A stretch of DNA of 55,146 bases, taken from assembly GCF_012911005.2 (NCBI RefSeq), contig NZ_WTVS01000039.1, forward strand, positions 1-55,146, given 5' to 3'. A model generated the notes under the pieces. That model was not told where the DNA came from. It did no database searches and saw nothing but the letters and a program-made list of their open reading frames with translations. Source of the stretch: Aromatoleum toluolicum. Lineage in GTDB: Bacteria; Pseudomonadota; Gammaproteobacteria; Burkholderiales; Rhodocyclaceae. The translations under genes were made by a program, and so were the position numbers. Numbering within the stretch: position 1 is the stretch's first letter; every line of letters starts with the position of its first letter. This document shows positions 1 through 11,368 of this stretch, in pieces.

Positions 1-1
1 G

Positions 2-934
2 CCCCCGGACACCAGCCCCGCCGTCGCGGCGCCCCATCCGGCCGCTGCCGTCGAAACCCGTTTTTCCAACACCTTCCTGCGCCTGAAGAAGAAGCTCGAG
101 CGCGGCGTCGGCAAGGCGATCGCCGACTTCAACATGATCGGCGAAGGCGACACCGTGCTGGTGTGCGTATCGGGCGGCAAGGACTCCTACACGCTGCTGT
201 CCTGCCTGATGGCGCTGCGCGAGCGCGCGCCGGTGGACTTCCGCATCGTCGCGATGAACCTCGACCAGAAGCAGCCGGGCTTTCCCGCCGACGTGCTGCC
301 GGCCTACTTCGAGTCGATCGGCATCGAGTACCGCATCGTCACCGAGGACACCTACTCGATCGTCAAGGACAAGATCCCCGAGGGCAAGACCACCTGCTCG
401 CTGTGCTCGCGCCTGCGCCGCGGCATCATCTACCGCGTCGCCAAGGAGATCGGCGCGACGCGCATCGCGCTCGGCCACCACCGCGACGACATGATCGAGA
501 CGCTGTTCCTCAACATGTTCTTCGGCGGCAAGCTGAAATCCATGCCGCCCAAGCTCGTCAGCGACAACGGCGAACACGTCGTGATCCGCCCGCTCGCGTA
601 CTGCACCGAGAACGACATCGCCCGCTTCGCGCGCACGATGGACTTCCCCATCATCCCGTGCAACCTGTGCGGCTCGCAGGAGAACGCCCAGCGCAAGCAG
701 ATCAAGACCATGCTGCAGGGCTGGGCGCGCGAGTTCCCGGGGCGCATCGAGTCGATCGCGACGGCGATGAGCCAGGTCGTGCCCTCGCACCTCGCGGACA
801 ATGCGCTGTTCGATTTCCCCAATCTCACGCGCGACACGCCGGTCGCCGAGGGCGACATCGCCTTCGACCGCCCCGAGCTGCCGTCGCAGGACCGCATCAT
901 TCCCATCGTGAGTGAATTCACGGACGAGGATTGA
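2..934 (+). CDS. ttcA: tRNA 2-thiocytidine(32) synthetase TtcA (5' end cut by window edge)
   Basis: TtcA thiolates cytidine 32 of certain tRNAs in an ATP- and Fe-S-dependent reaction in the cytoplasm. The frame is open from base 2, so the first codons lie outside the window. About 310 residues are visible, close to full length for the family. The PP-loop ATPase motif [10 protein letters not shown] is present (about bases 170-199), as are the two CxxC pairs that hold the iron-sulfur cluster: CSLC at bases 395-406 and CNLC at 659-670. [11 protein letters not shown] and a C-terminal family pattern follow. An internal ATG at 134 would cut off conserved N-terminal sequence ([16 protein letters not shown]), so it is not the start. 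The next gene starts about 120 bases downstream on the same strand. Confidence 0.96.
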   Translation, partial: PPDTSPAVAAPHPAAAVETRFSNTFLRLKKKLERGVGKAIADFNMIGEGDTVLVCVSGGKDSYTLLSCLMALRERAPVDFRIVAMNLDQKQPGFPADVLPAYFESIGIEYRIVTEDTYSIVKDKIPEGKTTCSLCSRLRRGIIYRVAKEIGATRIALGHHRDDMIETLFLNMFFGGKLKSMPPKLVSDNGEHVVIRPLAYCTENDIARFARTMDFPIIPCNLCGSQENAQRKQIKTMLQGWAREFPGRIESIATAMSQVVPSHLADNALFDFPNLTRDTPVAEGDIAFDRPELPSQDRIIPIVSEFTDED

Positions 935-1055
935 GCGTCCATGCCGGCGGCTTGCGTCGCCGGCACCATTTGACGATCATTTCAGACTCCGCGATGTCCT
1001 CTTCCGCATCGCCCGGCCGCCCCCGCCGGCCCGCAACCGCAACGGAACCCCGGTC

Positions 1056-1907
1056 ATGACCCAGCCGAACAACGTCTGCGTCCTCGTCGCCGAAATACCC
1101 GGCGCGGACCGCATCGCCGACGCTCTCGACGCTGCCGAGGCACGGCGCGCGCTGGAGCGCTGCATGCACCGCATCGACCTCGCGATCGAAGCCAACGGCG
1201 GCACGGCGCAGCGGCGCGGCGCGGCCCGCGTCTGTGCGACATTCGCGCGCGGCGACGAGGCGGTGCTGTCCACCTGCGAGATGTTCGACCGCGTGCAGAG
1301 CCTGCCCCCGCTGCGCGGCCTGCGCATGACGATCTGCGTCGGCCTGCACTGCGGCACCGGCGCCGACGACGCCGAACTCGGCGCCACGCGCCTGGCGGAA
1401 ACGGCCAAACCCGGGCACGCGCTCGCGAGCGAGGCCGTCGTGATGCAGCTGTCGGCCACCGGGCGGCAGTTCGTCGCCGCCTCGCCCTCGCGCAACCCCG
1501 CACTCGCCGGCTTGGGCTGGACCGCCTTCGCGGTGGCGCGCCAGCCCGCCACCGCCGCCTCGGTTCCGGTCGACCGACGGATCGAGCAGCGTGTGCGCAT
1601 CCGCCACGGCCAGAACACCCTGTTCGTGGACGAAACGCGCCCGGTGGTGCTGCTCGGACGCGAACTCGGCAACGACATCGTGATCGCGGACCCGCGCGCG
1701 TCGCGCCAGCATGCCCGCATCGAACGCCGGCGCGAGGGTTTCGTGCTGATCGACCAGAGCACCAACGGCACCTTCCTCGCCGACGACAGCGGCAACGAGC
1801 GCTGCATCAAGGGGGCCGAGCTCGTGCTCGCGGGCAGCGGACGTATCGGCTGCGGCTTCTCGGCGAACGAGGTCGAGCGCGAGCTGGTGTTCGTCGACAT
1901 CGTATGA
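1056..1907 (+). CDS. degenerate class III nucleotide cyclase domain fused to an FHA domain
   Basis: A 283-residue cytoplasmic signalling protein. Residues about 8-170 resemble a class III adenylate/guanylate cyclase fold (VLVAEIPG start, EANGG, GLHCG). The two metal-binding aspartates expected after the first strand and in the GD-rich hairpin are replaced (VAEIPG; GAARVCATF), so catalysis is doubtful. Residues about 190-283 form a forkhead-associated domain with the phosphothreonine-binding signature: LLGRELGNDIVI, SRQHARI and DQSTNGTFL. The start is the ATG at 1056; an upstream in-frame ATG at 912 would overlap ttcA with unrelated sequence. The FHA call is firm from motifs; the pseudo-cyclase reading is inference. 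Confidence 0.85.
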   Translation: MTQPNNVCVLVAEIPGADRIADALDAAEARRALERCMHRIDLAIEANGGTAQRRGAARVCATFARGDEAVLSTCEMFDRVQSLPPLRGLRMTICVGLHCGTGADDAELGATRLAETAKPGHALASEAVVMQLSATGRQFVAASPSRNPALAGLGWTAFAVARQPATAASVPVDRRIEQRVRIRHGQNTLFVDETRPVVLLGRELGNDIVIADPRASRQHARIERRREGFVLIDQSTNGTFLADDSGNERCIKGAELVLAGSGRIGCGFSANEVERELVFVDIV

Positions 1908-2001
1908 GGGGCCGGGCCGGAACGGGTGCAAGACCCGCCGGGACAGCGTATGGGCGCACTGGCGCGGCGCCGGCGAGGAAAAATCCGGCGCGACATCGCG
2001 G

Positions 2002-2421
2002 ATGAGCTTCCTGTCGCTGCTCGATCCCGGCCCCGACGCCGGGCTGGCCGCCCTATTCGTGTCGAGCTTCCTCTCCGCGACGCTGCTGCCGGGCGGCTCG
2101 GAGCTGGTGCTCGCCGGCGTGCTGAGCCTGCGCCCGGAACAGCTCGTGCCCGCCGTGGCGCTCGCGACGCTGGGGAACACGGCGGGCGGCATGAGCACCT
2201 GGGGTCTCGCGCGCCTGCTGCCGCAGCGCGCCGACACCACCCGCCTCGACTGGGTGCGCCGTCATGGCGCACCGGTGCTGCTGCTCTCCTGGGCGCCCGT
2301 CGTCGGCGACGCGCTGTGTGGCGCCGCCGGCTGGCTGCGCCTGCCGTGGCTGCCCTGCCTGCTGTGGATGGGCGCGGGCAAGCTGCTACGCTACGCGCTC
2401 ATCGCCTTTTCCGTCACCTAA
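2002..2421 (+). CDS. small YqaA/DedA-like (SNARE-associated) inner-membrane protein
   Basis: A 139-residue hydrophobic protein with several predicted membrane helices (residues about 14-35, 45-65, 88-110 and 115-137). The pattern FLSATLLPGGSELVLAG, followed by a G-rich segment with LGNTAGG and a late Pro-rich helix, matches the YqaA branch of the DedA/VTT superfamily. That superfamily contributes to membrane homeostasis, often as lipid scramblases or transporters, but YqaA itself has no firm function. The gene lies 94 bases after the FHA gene and 16 bases before the RidA-like gene, all on the plus strand. They may share a transcript. Confidence 0.75.
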   Translation: MSFLSLLDPGPDAGLAALFVSSFLSATLLPGGSELVLAGVLSLRPEQLVPAVALATLGNTAGGMSTWGLARLLPQRADTTRLDWVRRHGAPVLLLSWAPVVGDALCGAAGWLRLPWLPCLLWMGAGKLLRYALIAFSVT

Positions 2422-2437
2422 CCCCCTTCCTGCCCCC

Positions 2438-2797
2438 ATGAACATCCAGCGCCTGGGCACCACCGCCCGCTATTCCGACATCGTCATCCACAACGGCACC
2501 GCATGGATCGTGGAGGTCCCCGCCAGCGCGGACGCCGACGCCGCGACGCAGACCGGCGAGATCCTCGCGAGCCTCGACACGCTGCTGGCGCGCGCCGGAA
2601 GCAGCCGCGAGCGCCTGCTGTCGGCGACGATCTACCTCACCGACATGGCCGACTACGACGCCATGAACGCGGCGTGGGACGCCTGGCTCCCCCCCGGCAC
2701 GGCCCCGTCGCGCGCCTGCGTGCAGGTGGCCGGGCTCGCTCATGCGGGCTGGCGCGTGGAGATCGCGATCGTCGCCGCCTGCGCGCGCGCCGACTGA
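2438..2797 (+). CDS. RidA/YjgF family protein (putative enamine/imine deaminase)
   Basis: A 119-residue RidA-superfamily protein. RidA enzymes hydrolyse reactive enamine/imine intermediates such as 2-aminoacrylate released by PLP enzymes. Visible family features are the strand pattern around VIHNGTAWIVEVP, the segment QTGEILASLDTLLARAGSSRERL, the ATIYLTDMADY strand, and the C-terminal SRACVQVAGLAHAGWRVEIAI block. The catalytic arginine of true RidA sits in a (S/A)RxxVxV context; here RACVQV places Arg in the corresponding position, but subgroup and substrate cannot be fixed. The start is the ATG at 2438. A longer frame from 2264 overlaps the previous gene and lacks similarity. Confidence 0.88.
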   Translation: MNIQRLGTTARYSDIVIHNGTAWIVEVPASADADAATQTGEILASLDTLLARAGSSRERLLSATIYLTDMADYDAMNAAWDAWLPPGTAPSRACVQVAGLAHAGWRVEIAIVAACARAD

Positions 2798-2943
2798 ACT
2801 TTCGCCCCCGCAGCTGTCCGACAACAGTCTCAACCTGCAGAAAAATCAAGACCCTACGCGCCTCAAGGATTTAAAGCGCGCGTCTATTGCACTGCAGTAA
2901 GTTACAATTTGCGGTTCACTGCCGTCCGGTACCGGAACATCTC

Positions 2944-5900
2944 ATGACCCAACGCCTGCGCGAGATTCCCTATAACTACACGTCGTTCTCCGACCGCGAG
3001 ATCGTCATCCGCCTGCTGGGCGCCGACGCGTGGCAGACGCTCAATGCGCTGCGCGAAGAGCGCGTCACCGGGCGCTCGGCGCGCATGCTGTACGAGGTGC
3101 TCGGCGACATCTGGGTCGTGCAGCGCAACCCCTACCTGCAGGACGACCTGCTGGGCAACCCGGAACGGCGCAAGGCGCTGATCGAGGCGCTGCGCCACCG
3201 CCTCACCGAGGTCGAGAAGCGCCGCGAGGAAAGCGCATCCGCGGACCCCGACCGCAGCGACAACGTGGCACGCCTCGTCGCCGCCGCGCACGGTGCGGTG
3301 GATCGCTTCGCCGCTTTCTTCGACGATACCGGCGCGCTGCGCAGGCAGACGCTCAAGGCGCTGGCGCGTCACACACGGCGCGACAACATCTGCTTCGACG
3401 GACACGCGCGCGTGTCCCACGTCACCGACGCGACCGACTGGCGCGTCGAGTACCCCTTCGTGGTCCTGTATCCGGACACCGAAGAGGAGATGGCCCCGCT
3501 CGTGAAGAGCTGCATCGAGCTCGGGCTCACGATCATCCCGCGCGGCGGCGGCACCGGCTACACCGGCGGCGCCGTGCCGCTCGACGCGCGCTCGGTCGTC
3601 ATCAACACCGAGAAGCTGATCGACCTCGGCAAGGTCGAGGAAATGCTGCTGCCCGACCGCAGCGGCAATCCCGCCCAGCCCTACATGACGATCCGCACCG
3701 GCGCGGGCATCGTCACCGAGCGCGTGGCGGAAGCCGCCTCGGCGGCCGGCCGCGTGTTCGCCGTCGACCCGACCTCGGCCAGCGCCTCGTGCATCGGCGG
3801 CAACATCGCGATGAACGCCGGCGGCAAGAAGGCCGTGCTGTGGGGCACCGCGCTCGACAACCTGGCGTGGTGGAAGATGGTCACGCCGGACGGCAACTGG
3901 CTGGAGGTCGAGCGCCTCGACCACAATTTCGGCAAGATCCACGAGCAGGAAACCGTGCGCTTCCGCCTGCGCCGCTTCGATGCCGCGAACTACGCGCTGC
4001 TCGGCGAGGAAGTCCTGACGCTGCCGGGCGCCTCGTGCCGCAAGACCGGCCTCGGCAAGGATGTCACCGACAAGTTCCTCGGCGGCGTGCCGGGCGTGCA
4101 GAAGGAAGGCACGGACGGCCTGATCGTCGCCGCGCGCTGGGTGCTGCACAAGATGCCGCCGGTGACGCGCACGGTCTGTCTCGAATTCTTCGGCCAGGTG
4201 CGCGAGGCTGTGCCGGCGATCGTCGAGATCACCGACTGGTTCAAGCCCGGCGCCGAAGGCCACCGCCTGGGCGTGCAGCTCGCGGGCCTCGAGCACCTTG
4301 ACGAGCGCTACGTGAAGGCCGTCGGCTACACGACCAAGGCCAAGCGCCACGGCCGGCCGAAGATGGTGCTGATCGGCGACATCGTCGGCCACGACGAGGC
4401 CGCCGTGATGGCCGCGGCCTCGGAGGTCGTGCGCATGTGCAACGTGCGCGGCGCCGAAGGCTTCATCGCCGTCAGCCCCGAGCAGCGCAAGCGCTTCTGG
4501 CTGGACCGCTCGCGCACCGCGGCGATCTCGCGCCACACCAACGCGTTCAAGGTGAACGAGGACGTCGTGATCCCGCTGCCGCGCATGGGCGACTACTGCG
4601 ACGGCATCGAGCGCATCAACATCGAGCTGTCGACGCAGAACAAGCTGGAACTGTGCGACGCGCTGAGCGAACTCCTGCAGGGCGAGCTGCCGCTCGACCA
4701 GGGCGACGCGAACCTCTCCAGCGAAGAGCTGATCGGCGACCGCCGCCAGGCCGCGCTCGACTACGTCGCGAGCGTGCGCCGGCGCTGGCAATGGCTGCTC
4801 GACAATCTCGACCTGCCGCTGGCGCAGGCCGAGGCCGCCTTCGGCGAGTACGGCGTGCATGCCGGCGAGCTGACCAACCGCGCGGCGCACCCCAGGCTGT
4901 TCCACCGTCTGCAGGACTACTCGGTGCGCACCTCGTGGAAGACCGAGCTCAAGCCGCGCCTCGACAAGATCTTCGACGGCGTGGTGTTCCGCGCCGTGCT
5001 TGCGCGCATCGAGGAAGTGCACAAGGAAGTGCTGCGCGGCCGGGTCTTCGTCGCGCTGCACATGCACGCCGGCGACGGCAACGTGCACACCAACATCCCG
5101 GTGAACTCCGACCACTACGACATGCTGCAGAGTGCCAACCGCGCGGTCGACCGCATCATGGCGCTGGCGCGCTCGCTCGACGGCGTGATCTCGGGCGAGC
5201 ACGGCATCGGCATCACCAAGCTCGACTACCTCACCGACGAGGAAATGGCGAACTTCTGGGCGTACAAGCAGAAGGTCGACCCCGAAGGCCGCTTCAACCG
5301 CGGCAAGCTGATGCGCGGCGCCGGCACGCTCACCGGCAACCTCGACAACGCCTACACGCCCAGCTTCAACCTGATGGGCCACGAATCGCTGATCATGGAG
5401 CAGACCGAGATCGGCGACATCGCGCACGACATCAAGGACTGCCTGCGCTGCGGCAAGTGCAAGCCGGTGTGCTCGACGCACGTGCCGCGCGCGAACCTGC
5501 TGTACAGCCCGAGGAACAAGATCCTCAGCACCTCGCTGCTGATCGAGGCCTTCCTGTACGAGGAGCAGACGCGCCGCGGCGTGTCGCTCGCGCACTGGGC
5601 CGAGTTCGAGGACGTCGCCGACCATTGCACGGTGTGCCACAAGTGCGAGAAGCCCTGCCCGGTGGACATCGACTTCGGCGACGTGTCGATCAAGATGCGC
5701 AACCTGCTGCGCAAGCAGGGCAAGAAGAGCTTCAACCCCGGGAAGGCCGCGGCGATGGCCTTCCTCACCGCGAAGGATCCGGCGACGATCAAGCTGATCC
5801 GCACCGGCATGCTCCAGTGGGGCTACAAGGTGCAGCGCCTCGGCCACCGCATCGGCAAGTCACTGGGCCTGATTCAAGCCCAGGTGAAGCAGCCGCCCGC

Positions 5901-6846
5901 GACCCTCGGCAAGCCGCCGCTCAAGGCGCAGGTGATCCACTTCATCAACAAGCCGATGCCCGGCAACCTGCCCAAGCGCACCAGCCGCGCGCTGCTCGAC
6001 ATCGAGGACGACAAGGTCATCCCGGTGATCCGCAACCCGCAGCTCAAGCGCGACGAGTCGGAGGCGGTGTTCTACTTCCCCGGCTGCGGCTCGGAGCGGC
6101 TGTTCAGCCAGGTCGGCCTCGCCACCCAGGCGATGCTGTATCAGGTCGGCGCGACCACCGTGCTGCCGCCGGGCTACCTGTGCTGCGGCTACCCGCAGAC
6201 CTCGGCCGGCGAGGACGACAAGGGCCAGCAGATCACGACCGACAACCGCGTGCTGTTCCACCGCGTCGCCAACACGCTGAACTACCTCGACATCAAGACG
6301 GTGATCGTGTCCTGCGGCACCTGCATGGATCAGCTGCTGAAATACCAGTTCGACAAGATCTTCCCCGGCTGCCGCCTGCTCGACATCCACGAGTACCTGA
6401 TGGAGAAGGGCGTCAAGCTCGAAGGCCTCAGCGGCACGAAGTACATGTACCACGAGCCCTGCCACACGCCGATGAAGGTGCATTCGGGCATCAAGGTCGC
6501 CAACGAGCTGATGGGCACGCGCGTCGACCTGAGCGACCGCTGCTGCGGCGAATCGGGCACGCTCGCGGCCGCGCGGCCGGACATCTCGACCCAGGTGCGC
6601 TTCCGCAAGCAGCAGGAGATCGAGAATGGCGCCGCGGCGCTGCGCGACGGCGGCCACGACCCGGTCAAGATCCTGACCTCGTGCCCGTCCTGCCTGCAGG
6701 GTTTGAGCCGTTACGCCAATGACGCCGGCGGCGTGGATGCGGACTACATCGTCGTCGAGATCGCGAAGCACGTGCTGGGCGAGAGCTGGATGCCGGAGTA
6801 CGTGCAGCGCGCCAACAACGGCGGCATCGAGCGGGTGCTGCTGTAA
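2944..6846 (+). CDS. giant FAD/4Fe-4S oxidoreductase, D-2-hydroxyacid dehydrogenase type (DUF3683 N-terminus)
   Basis: A 1300-residue fusion of a GlcD/D-lactate-dehydrogenase-like flavoprotein and a GlcF-like iron-sulfur protein. It probably oxidises a D-2-hydroxyacid and passes electrons to the quinone pool; the substrate is not known. Order: an N-terminal DUF3683 region (about 1-165); a PCMH-type FAD-binding domain ([11 protein letters not shown] near residue 200); a FAD-oxidase C-terminal domain with HAGDGNVH near 708 and [10 protein letters not shown] near 750; two 4Fe-4S clusters ([11 protein letters not shown] near 833, [14 protein letters not shown] near 895); and two cysteine-rich CCG blocks (CCGYP near 1079, CGTC near 1124, HEPCH near 1170, CCGESG near 1200, CPSC near 1247). 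The start is the ATG at 2944. A TACAAT -10-like hexamer lies at 2903-2908 without a convincing -35. Confidence 0.9.
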   Translation: MTQRLREIPYNYTSFSDREIVIRLLGADAWQTLNALREERVTGRSARMLYEVLGDIWVVQRNPYLQDDLLGNPERRKALIEALRHRLTEVEKRREESASADPDRSDNVARLVAAAHGAVDRFAAFFDDTGALRRQTLKALARHTRRDNICFDGHARVSHVTDATDWRVEYPFVVLYPDTEEEMAPLVKSCIELGLTIIPRGGGTGYTGGAVPLDARSVVINTEKLIDLGKVEEMLLPDRSGNPAQPYMTIRTGAGIVTERVAEAASAAGRVFAVDPTSASASCIGGNIAMNAGGKKAVLWGTALDNLAWWKMVTPDGNWLEVERLDHNFGKIHEQETVRFRLRRFDAANYALLGEEVLTLPGASCRKTGLGKDVTDKFLGGVPGVQKEGTDGLIVAARWVLHKMPPVTRTVCLEFFGQVREAVPAIVEITDWFKPGAEGHRLGVQLAGLEHLDERYVKAVGYTTKAKRHGRPKMVLIGDIVGHDEAAVMAAASEVVRMCNVRGAEGFIAVSPEQRKRFWLDRSRTAAISRHTNAFKVNEDVVIPLPRMGDYCDGIERINIELSTQNKLELCDALSELLQGELPLDQGDANLSSEELIGDRRQAALDYVASVRRRWQWLLDNLDLPLAQAEAAFGEYGVHAGELTNRAAHPRLFHRLQDYSVRTSWKTELKPRLDKIFDGVVFRAVLARIEEVHKEVLRGRVFVALHMHAGDGNVHTNIPVNSDHYDMLQSANRAVDRIMALARSLDGVISGEHGIGITKLDYLTDEEMANFWAYKQKVDPEGRFNRGKLMRGAGTLTGNLDNAYTPSFNLMGHESLIMEQTEIGDIAHDIKDCLRCGKCKPVCSTHVPRANLLYSPRNKILSTSLLIEAFLYEEQTRRGVSLAHWAEFEDVADHCTVCHKCEKPCPVDIDFGDVSIKMRNLLRKQGKKSFNPGKAAAMAFLTAKDPATIKLIRTGMLQWGYKVQRLGHRIGKSLGLIQAQVKQPPATLGKPPLKAQVIHFINKPMPGNLPKRTSRALLDIEDDKVIPVIRNPQLKRDESEAVFYFPGCGSERLFSQVGLATQAMLYQVGATTVLPPGYLCCGYPQTSAGEDDKGQQITTDNRVLFHRVANTLNYLDIKTVIVSCGTCMDQLLKYQFDKIFPGCRLLDIHEYLMEKGVKLEGLSGTKYMYHEPCHTPMKVHSGIKVANELMGTRVDLSDRCCGESGTLAAARPDISTQVRFRKQQEIENGAAALRDGGHDPVKILTSCPSCLQGLSRYANDAGGVDADYIVVEIAKHVLGESWMPEYVQRANNGGIERVLL

Positions 6847-6941
6847 GCGATTCGCGAGACCGCCCGGCGTCCCGCCGCGGGAGCATTCCCGCGGCGCCTC
6901 GCCCGGCGCGCGACGCAAGCCTGCATGATCGATCTTCGGCG

Positions 6942-8738
<1,797 letters not shown>

Positions 8739-8969
8739 GGCGGCGCGGCCCGGCACGGTCGCGCGGCACGCATCGCAGCGCCGGGCGGTTTGAGCATGCC
8801 CCCGGGAGATGCCCCCTGCGTTCGGGTTCGACCACCCTCCCCCGAGGGTCCGCGCCAACACGCACGCTACGACAACCGCGTAGCGCGGCGGTGTAAACTC
8901 GGGGCCTTGCCCCGGAGACCCCTAGCGAGGACCGGCCCCGCCCCCTCCGGCATGATCCAAGGAGGCGCC

Positions 8970-10385
8970 ATGCGCAAGCGCGACAACACGCTCACCACCG
9001 ACCACAAAGCTCTCGCGATCAACCTCGACAGGTACAAGTACGGCTCGATCGTCGAGATCGGTGCCGGACAGGAGGTGGCGCGGCGATTCTTCTCGGTCGG
9101 GGCCGCCGCCGGCACCATCGCCAAGACCATGTCGGCCTACGACATGGCCGTGAGCGACGACATCTACGGCCACGTCGACCGCTACGTGAGTCGCTCGCGA
9201 CTGTTGCAGATGCTCGAGAAGGAGTTCACCCAGGTCGTCGAGCGGCTCGCCCATGTGCGGGCCAGGAACACGACCTTCTTCGCCTACGCGGCGACGGTGA
9301 CCGCTCGCAGCTTCAAGCAGAAGAACGAATGCCACGGCTGGGTGGGCATCCGGCTGCAACTGCACCCGGGCGCCCGGCCGAGCGACGTGGTGCTGCACGT
9401 GCGCATGCTGGACCAGGACAACGCGCAGCAGTCGGAGGCGCTCGGAATCCTGGGCGTGAACCTGATCTACGGCGCATTCATGCATCACCAGAACCCCGAG
9501 TGGGTCGTCGAGGGGCTGGCCGACGGGCTGGGCTCCGATCGCATCGAGGTGGACCTGATCCACTTCTCCGGCCCGTATTTCGAGGAGGTCGAGAACCGCC
9601 TGATGAACCTGCACCTGATCCGCAGCTGGCTCACGCGGGCGGTCGTGTTCAATCCGGCGGGCGAGGTGGTGGTGCCGGGAGAACTGTTCTATCGCAAGCC
9701 GGTAATGGTCATGCGCGGCAACTTCAAGCCGGTGACGCTGGTGAACGTCGACATGATGTCGGCCGGCCTCAAGCAATTCAGCCAGCTCGCTGCGGTGAAT
9801 GAGAACGAGATCCTTTCCCTCGCCGAAATCACGATGAACTCGCTGGTCAGCGGCGACAACGTGGACGGGGCGGACTTCCTCGCGCGCATCGACCTCCTCT
9901 CCTCGCAGGGCTACACGGTGATGATCTCGGACTACGTGCGCTTCTTCCGCCTGCGGGCCTACTTGCGCCGCTACACCCAGAAGCCGATCGGCATCGTGCT
10001 GTCGGTGCGGGATTTCGACTTCCTGTTCGACGAGAAGTACTACGAAGGCCTCGAGGGCGGCATCCTCGAAGCCTTCGGCAAGCTGTTCCCGGACAACACG
10101 CACGTCTATGTGTATCCGTCGCGCCCGCGCCACGGCGACGCAAAGGCCCTGGTCACGCTCGACAACGTGGAGGTGCCGGCCAACCTGCACCACCTGCTCG
10201 CCTTCCTGAAGGAAAACCAGAAACTGATTGCCGTCCGGCCCCACGACGACAGCCACCTGCACATCGACGTCACCGAGGTGCTCTCCGGCCTGCGCCGCGG
10301 CCGCGGCGAATGGGAACAGCACGTCCCCGAGGCGGTGGCAGCGCGGATCATGGAATCCCGACTGCTCGGCTTCGACACGGAATGA
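8970..10385 (+). CDS. conserved protein of unknown function, 471 residues
   Basis: I recognise this as a widespread conserved family but cannot give it a function. Homologues carry conflicting automatic names (for example nicotinamide-nucleotide adenylyltransferase or TonB-dependent receptor) that nothing in this sequence supports. It is soluble-looking, with no signal peptide or membrane helix. Distinctive blocks are KYGSIVEIGAGQEVARRFF (residues about 17-35), TIAKTMSAYDM, a repeat of the KxFSQL type near the middle (GLKQFSQLAA) and SVRDFDFLFDEKYY near residue 350. The ATG at 8970 is chosen over ATGs at 8952 and 8790 because a strong GGAGG ribosome site lies at 8961-8965. The 231-base gap before it holds only a short hairpin (8834-8849: ACCCTC, loop CCCC, GAGGGT). 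Confidence 0.8.
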   Translation: MRKRDNTLTTDHKALAINLDRYKYGSIVEIGAGQEVARRFFSVGAAAGTIAKTMSAYDMAVSDDIYGHVDRYVSRSRLLQMLEKEFTQVVERLAHVRARNTTFFAYAATVTARSFKQKNECHGWVGIRLQLHPGARPSDVVLHVRMLDQDNAQQSEALGILGVNLIYGAFMHHQNPEWVVEGLADGLGSDRIEVDLIHFSGPYFEEVENRLMNLHLIRSWLTRAVVFNPAGEVVVPGELFYRKPVMVMRGNFKPVTLVNVDMMSAGLKQFSQLAAVNENEILSLAEITMNSLVSGDNVDGADFLARIDLLSSQGYTVMISDYVRFFRLRAYLRRYTQKPIGIVLSVRDFDFLFDEKYYEGLEGGILEAFGKLFPDNTHVYVYPSRPRHGDAKALVTLDNVEVPANLHHLLAFLKENQKLIAVRPHDDSHLHIDVTEVLSGLRRGRGEWEQHVPEAVAARIMESRLLGFDTE

Positions 10386-10443
10386 ACGGTGGCCGGCCCG
10401 GGACGCCCCGCCGCAGGGCCGAACACCCGACGAACGCGCAGCG

Positions 10444-10471
10444 TTGCAGTCCCGCCATGATTGACTAGATT
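10444..10471 (+). promoter_or_regulatory. candidate sigma-70 promoter for the DUF5602-like gene
   Basis: TTGCAG at 10444-10449 and TAGATT at 10466-10471 are separated by 16 bases, a fair match to a housekeeping -35/-10 pair. It lies in the 158-base gap before the exported protein, whose start at 10544 is preceded by a GGGAGG ribosome site. Read from sequence only. Confidence 0.4.
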
Positions 10472-10543
10472 GAAGGACCGGGGCAGGCATGCCGAACCGC
10501 CCTGCCACAAAGAGTCGAAGTACCGATCGCGGGAGGGCTAATC

Positions 10544-11332
10544 ATGAGGCGGGCGCAGGCGCGGGCGTGGCGGAACCTTTTCCTGGCGGGCGCGACGGCG
10601 CTCGCCACACTCGGTGCGGGGAGCGCCCTGGCGGAAGGCAAGGCGGCGGTCTACGACGGCAAGCCGGTCAAGATCGGTCAGGGCACGGCCCATACCGTGG
10701 TGCGCACCGGCGCTGACGGCGCGGTGTCCGCGATCGGGGTGGTATTCACGGAGAGCATGCTCGACGGGCTGCCCGTGGCGGCGCCCGGCACCAGTCCGCA
10801 TTTTCCTTACGTGTTGAGCATGCCGACGAAAGGGCCGAAGTCGGTCATCGATCACGTGGTGATCGATTGGGAATCGGTGGGCCATCCGCCGCCGCAGGTC
10901 TACGACGTGCCGCATTTCGATTTCCATTTCTACGTCGTGAGCCGCGAGGAGGTGTCGAAGGTCCGTTTCAATGGCCCGGACGACTCGGCCGCTCCGGAGC
11001 AGCAGCCGCCGGCCGAACTGATGCCCGCCGGCTACATCCTGCCGCCGGGCACCGCCGTTCCGCGCATGGGTGTGCACGCAATCAACCCGGCCGCACCCGA
11101 GTTCCAGAAGCAGCCGTTCACGGCGACCTTCATCTACGGCTACTACAAGAAGCGCCTCACCTTCGTGGAACCGATGGCATCGCTCGAATTCCTCAAGTCG
11201 AAACCCTCGTTCTCGGCGCCGGTGCCGCGGCCCGCGAAATACTCGAAGAGCGGCGCCTATCCGTCGCGCTACCGCGTCAGCTATGACGACGCGAAAAAGG
11301 TCTATGAGGTGATGCTCGAGGAGTTGCGCTAG
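10544..11332 (+). CDS. exported protein, DUF5602/TTHB210-like
   Basis: A 262-residue secreted protein. Residues 1-30 form a clear Sec signal peptide (RAQARAWRNLF, then an Ala/Leu-rich core, cleavage near SALA|EG). The mature part has a central HFDFHFYVVSREEV segment and the repeating Pro-rich pattern typical of the DUF5602 (TTHB210-like) family, as far as I recognise it. That family has structures but no settled function. Near the C-terminus is a long KxxKSKPSFSAPVPRPAKY linker. Ribosome site GGGAGG at about 10530-10535. The gene stands alone between its own promoter-like sequence and a convergent sirtuin gene 36 bases downstream, with no obvious terminator between them. Confidence 0.7.
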   Translation: MRRAQARAWRNLFLAGATALATLGAGSALAEGKAAVYDGKPVKIGQGTAHTVVRTGADGAVSAIGVVFTESMLDGLPVAAPGTSPHFPYVLSMPTKGPKSVIDHVVIDWESVGHPPPQVYDVPHFDFHFYVVSREEVSKVRFNGPDDSAAPEQQPPAELMPAGYILPPGTAVPRMGVHAINPAAPEFQKQPFTATFIYGYYKKRLTFVEPMASLEFLKSKPSFSAPVPRPAKYSKSGAYPSRYRVSYDDAKKVYEVMLEELR

Positions 11333-11368
11333 GCTCGACAAGCCCACGCGCCTGCATCGCAGCCCGGC

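Noticed and set aside
2902-5847. 981-codon open frame on the minus strand
   Set aside because: It runs antisense through the intact oxidoreductase gene. Its protein is a Val/Ala/Arg/His/Gly-rich shadow of a high-GC third-position bias and shows no family features.
9000-9060. Enzyme names suggested for the 471-residue protein (adenylyltransferase, TonB receptor)
   Set aside because: No HxGH-type nucleotidyltransferase motif, signal peptide, plug domain or barrel is present.
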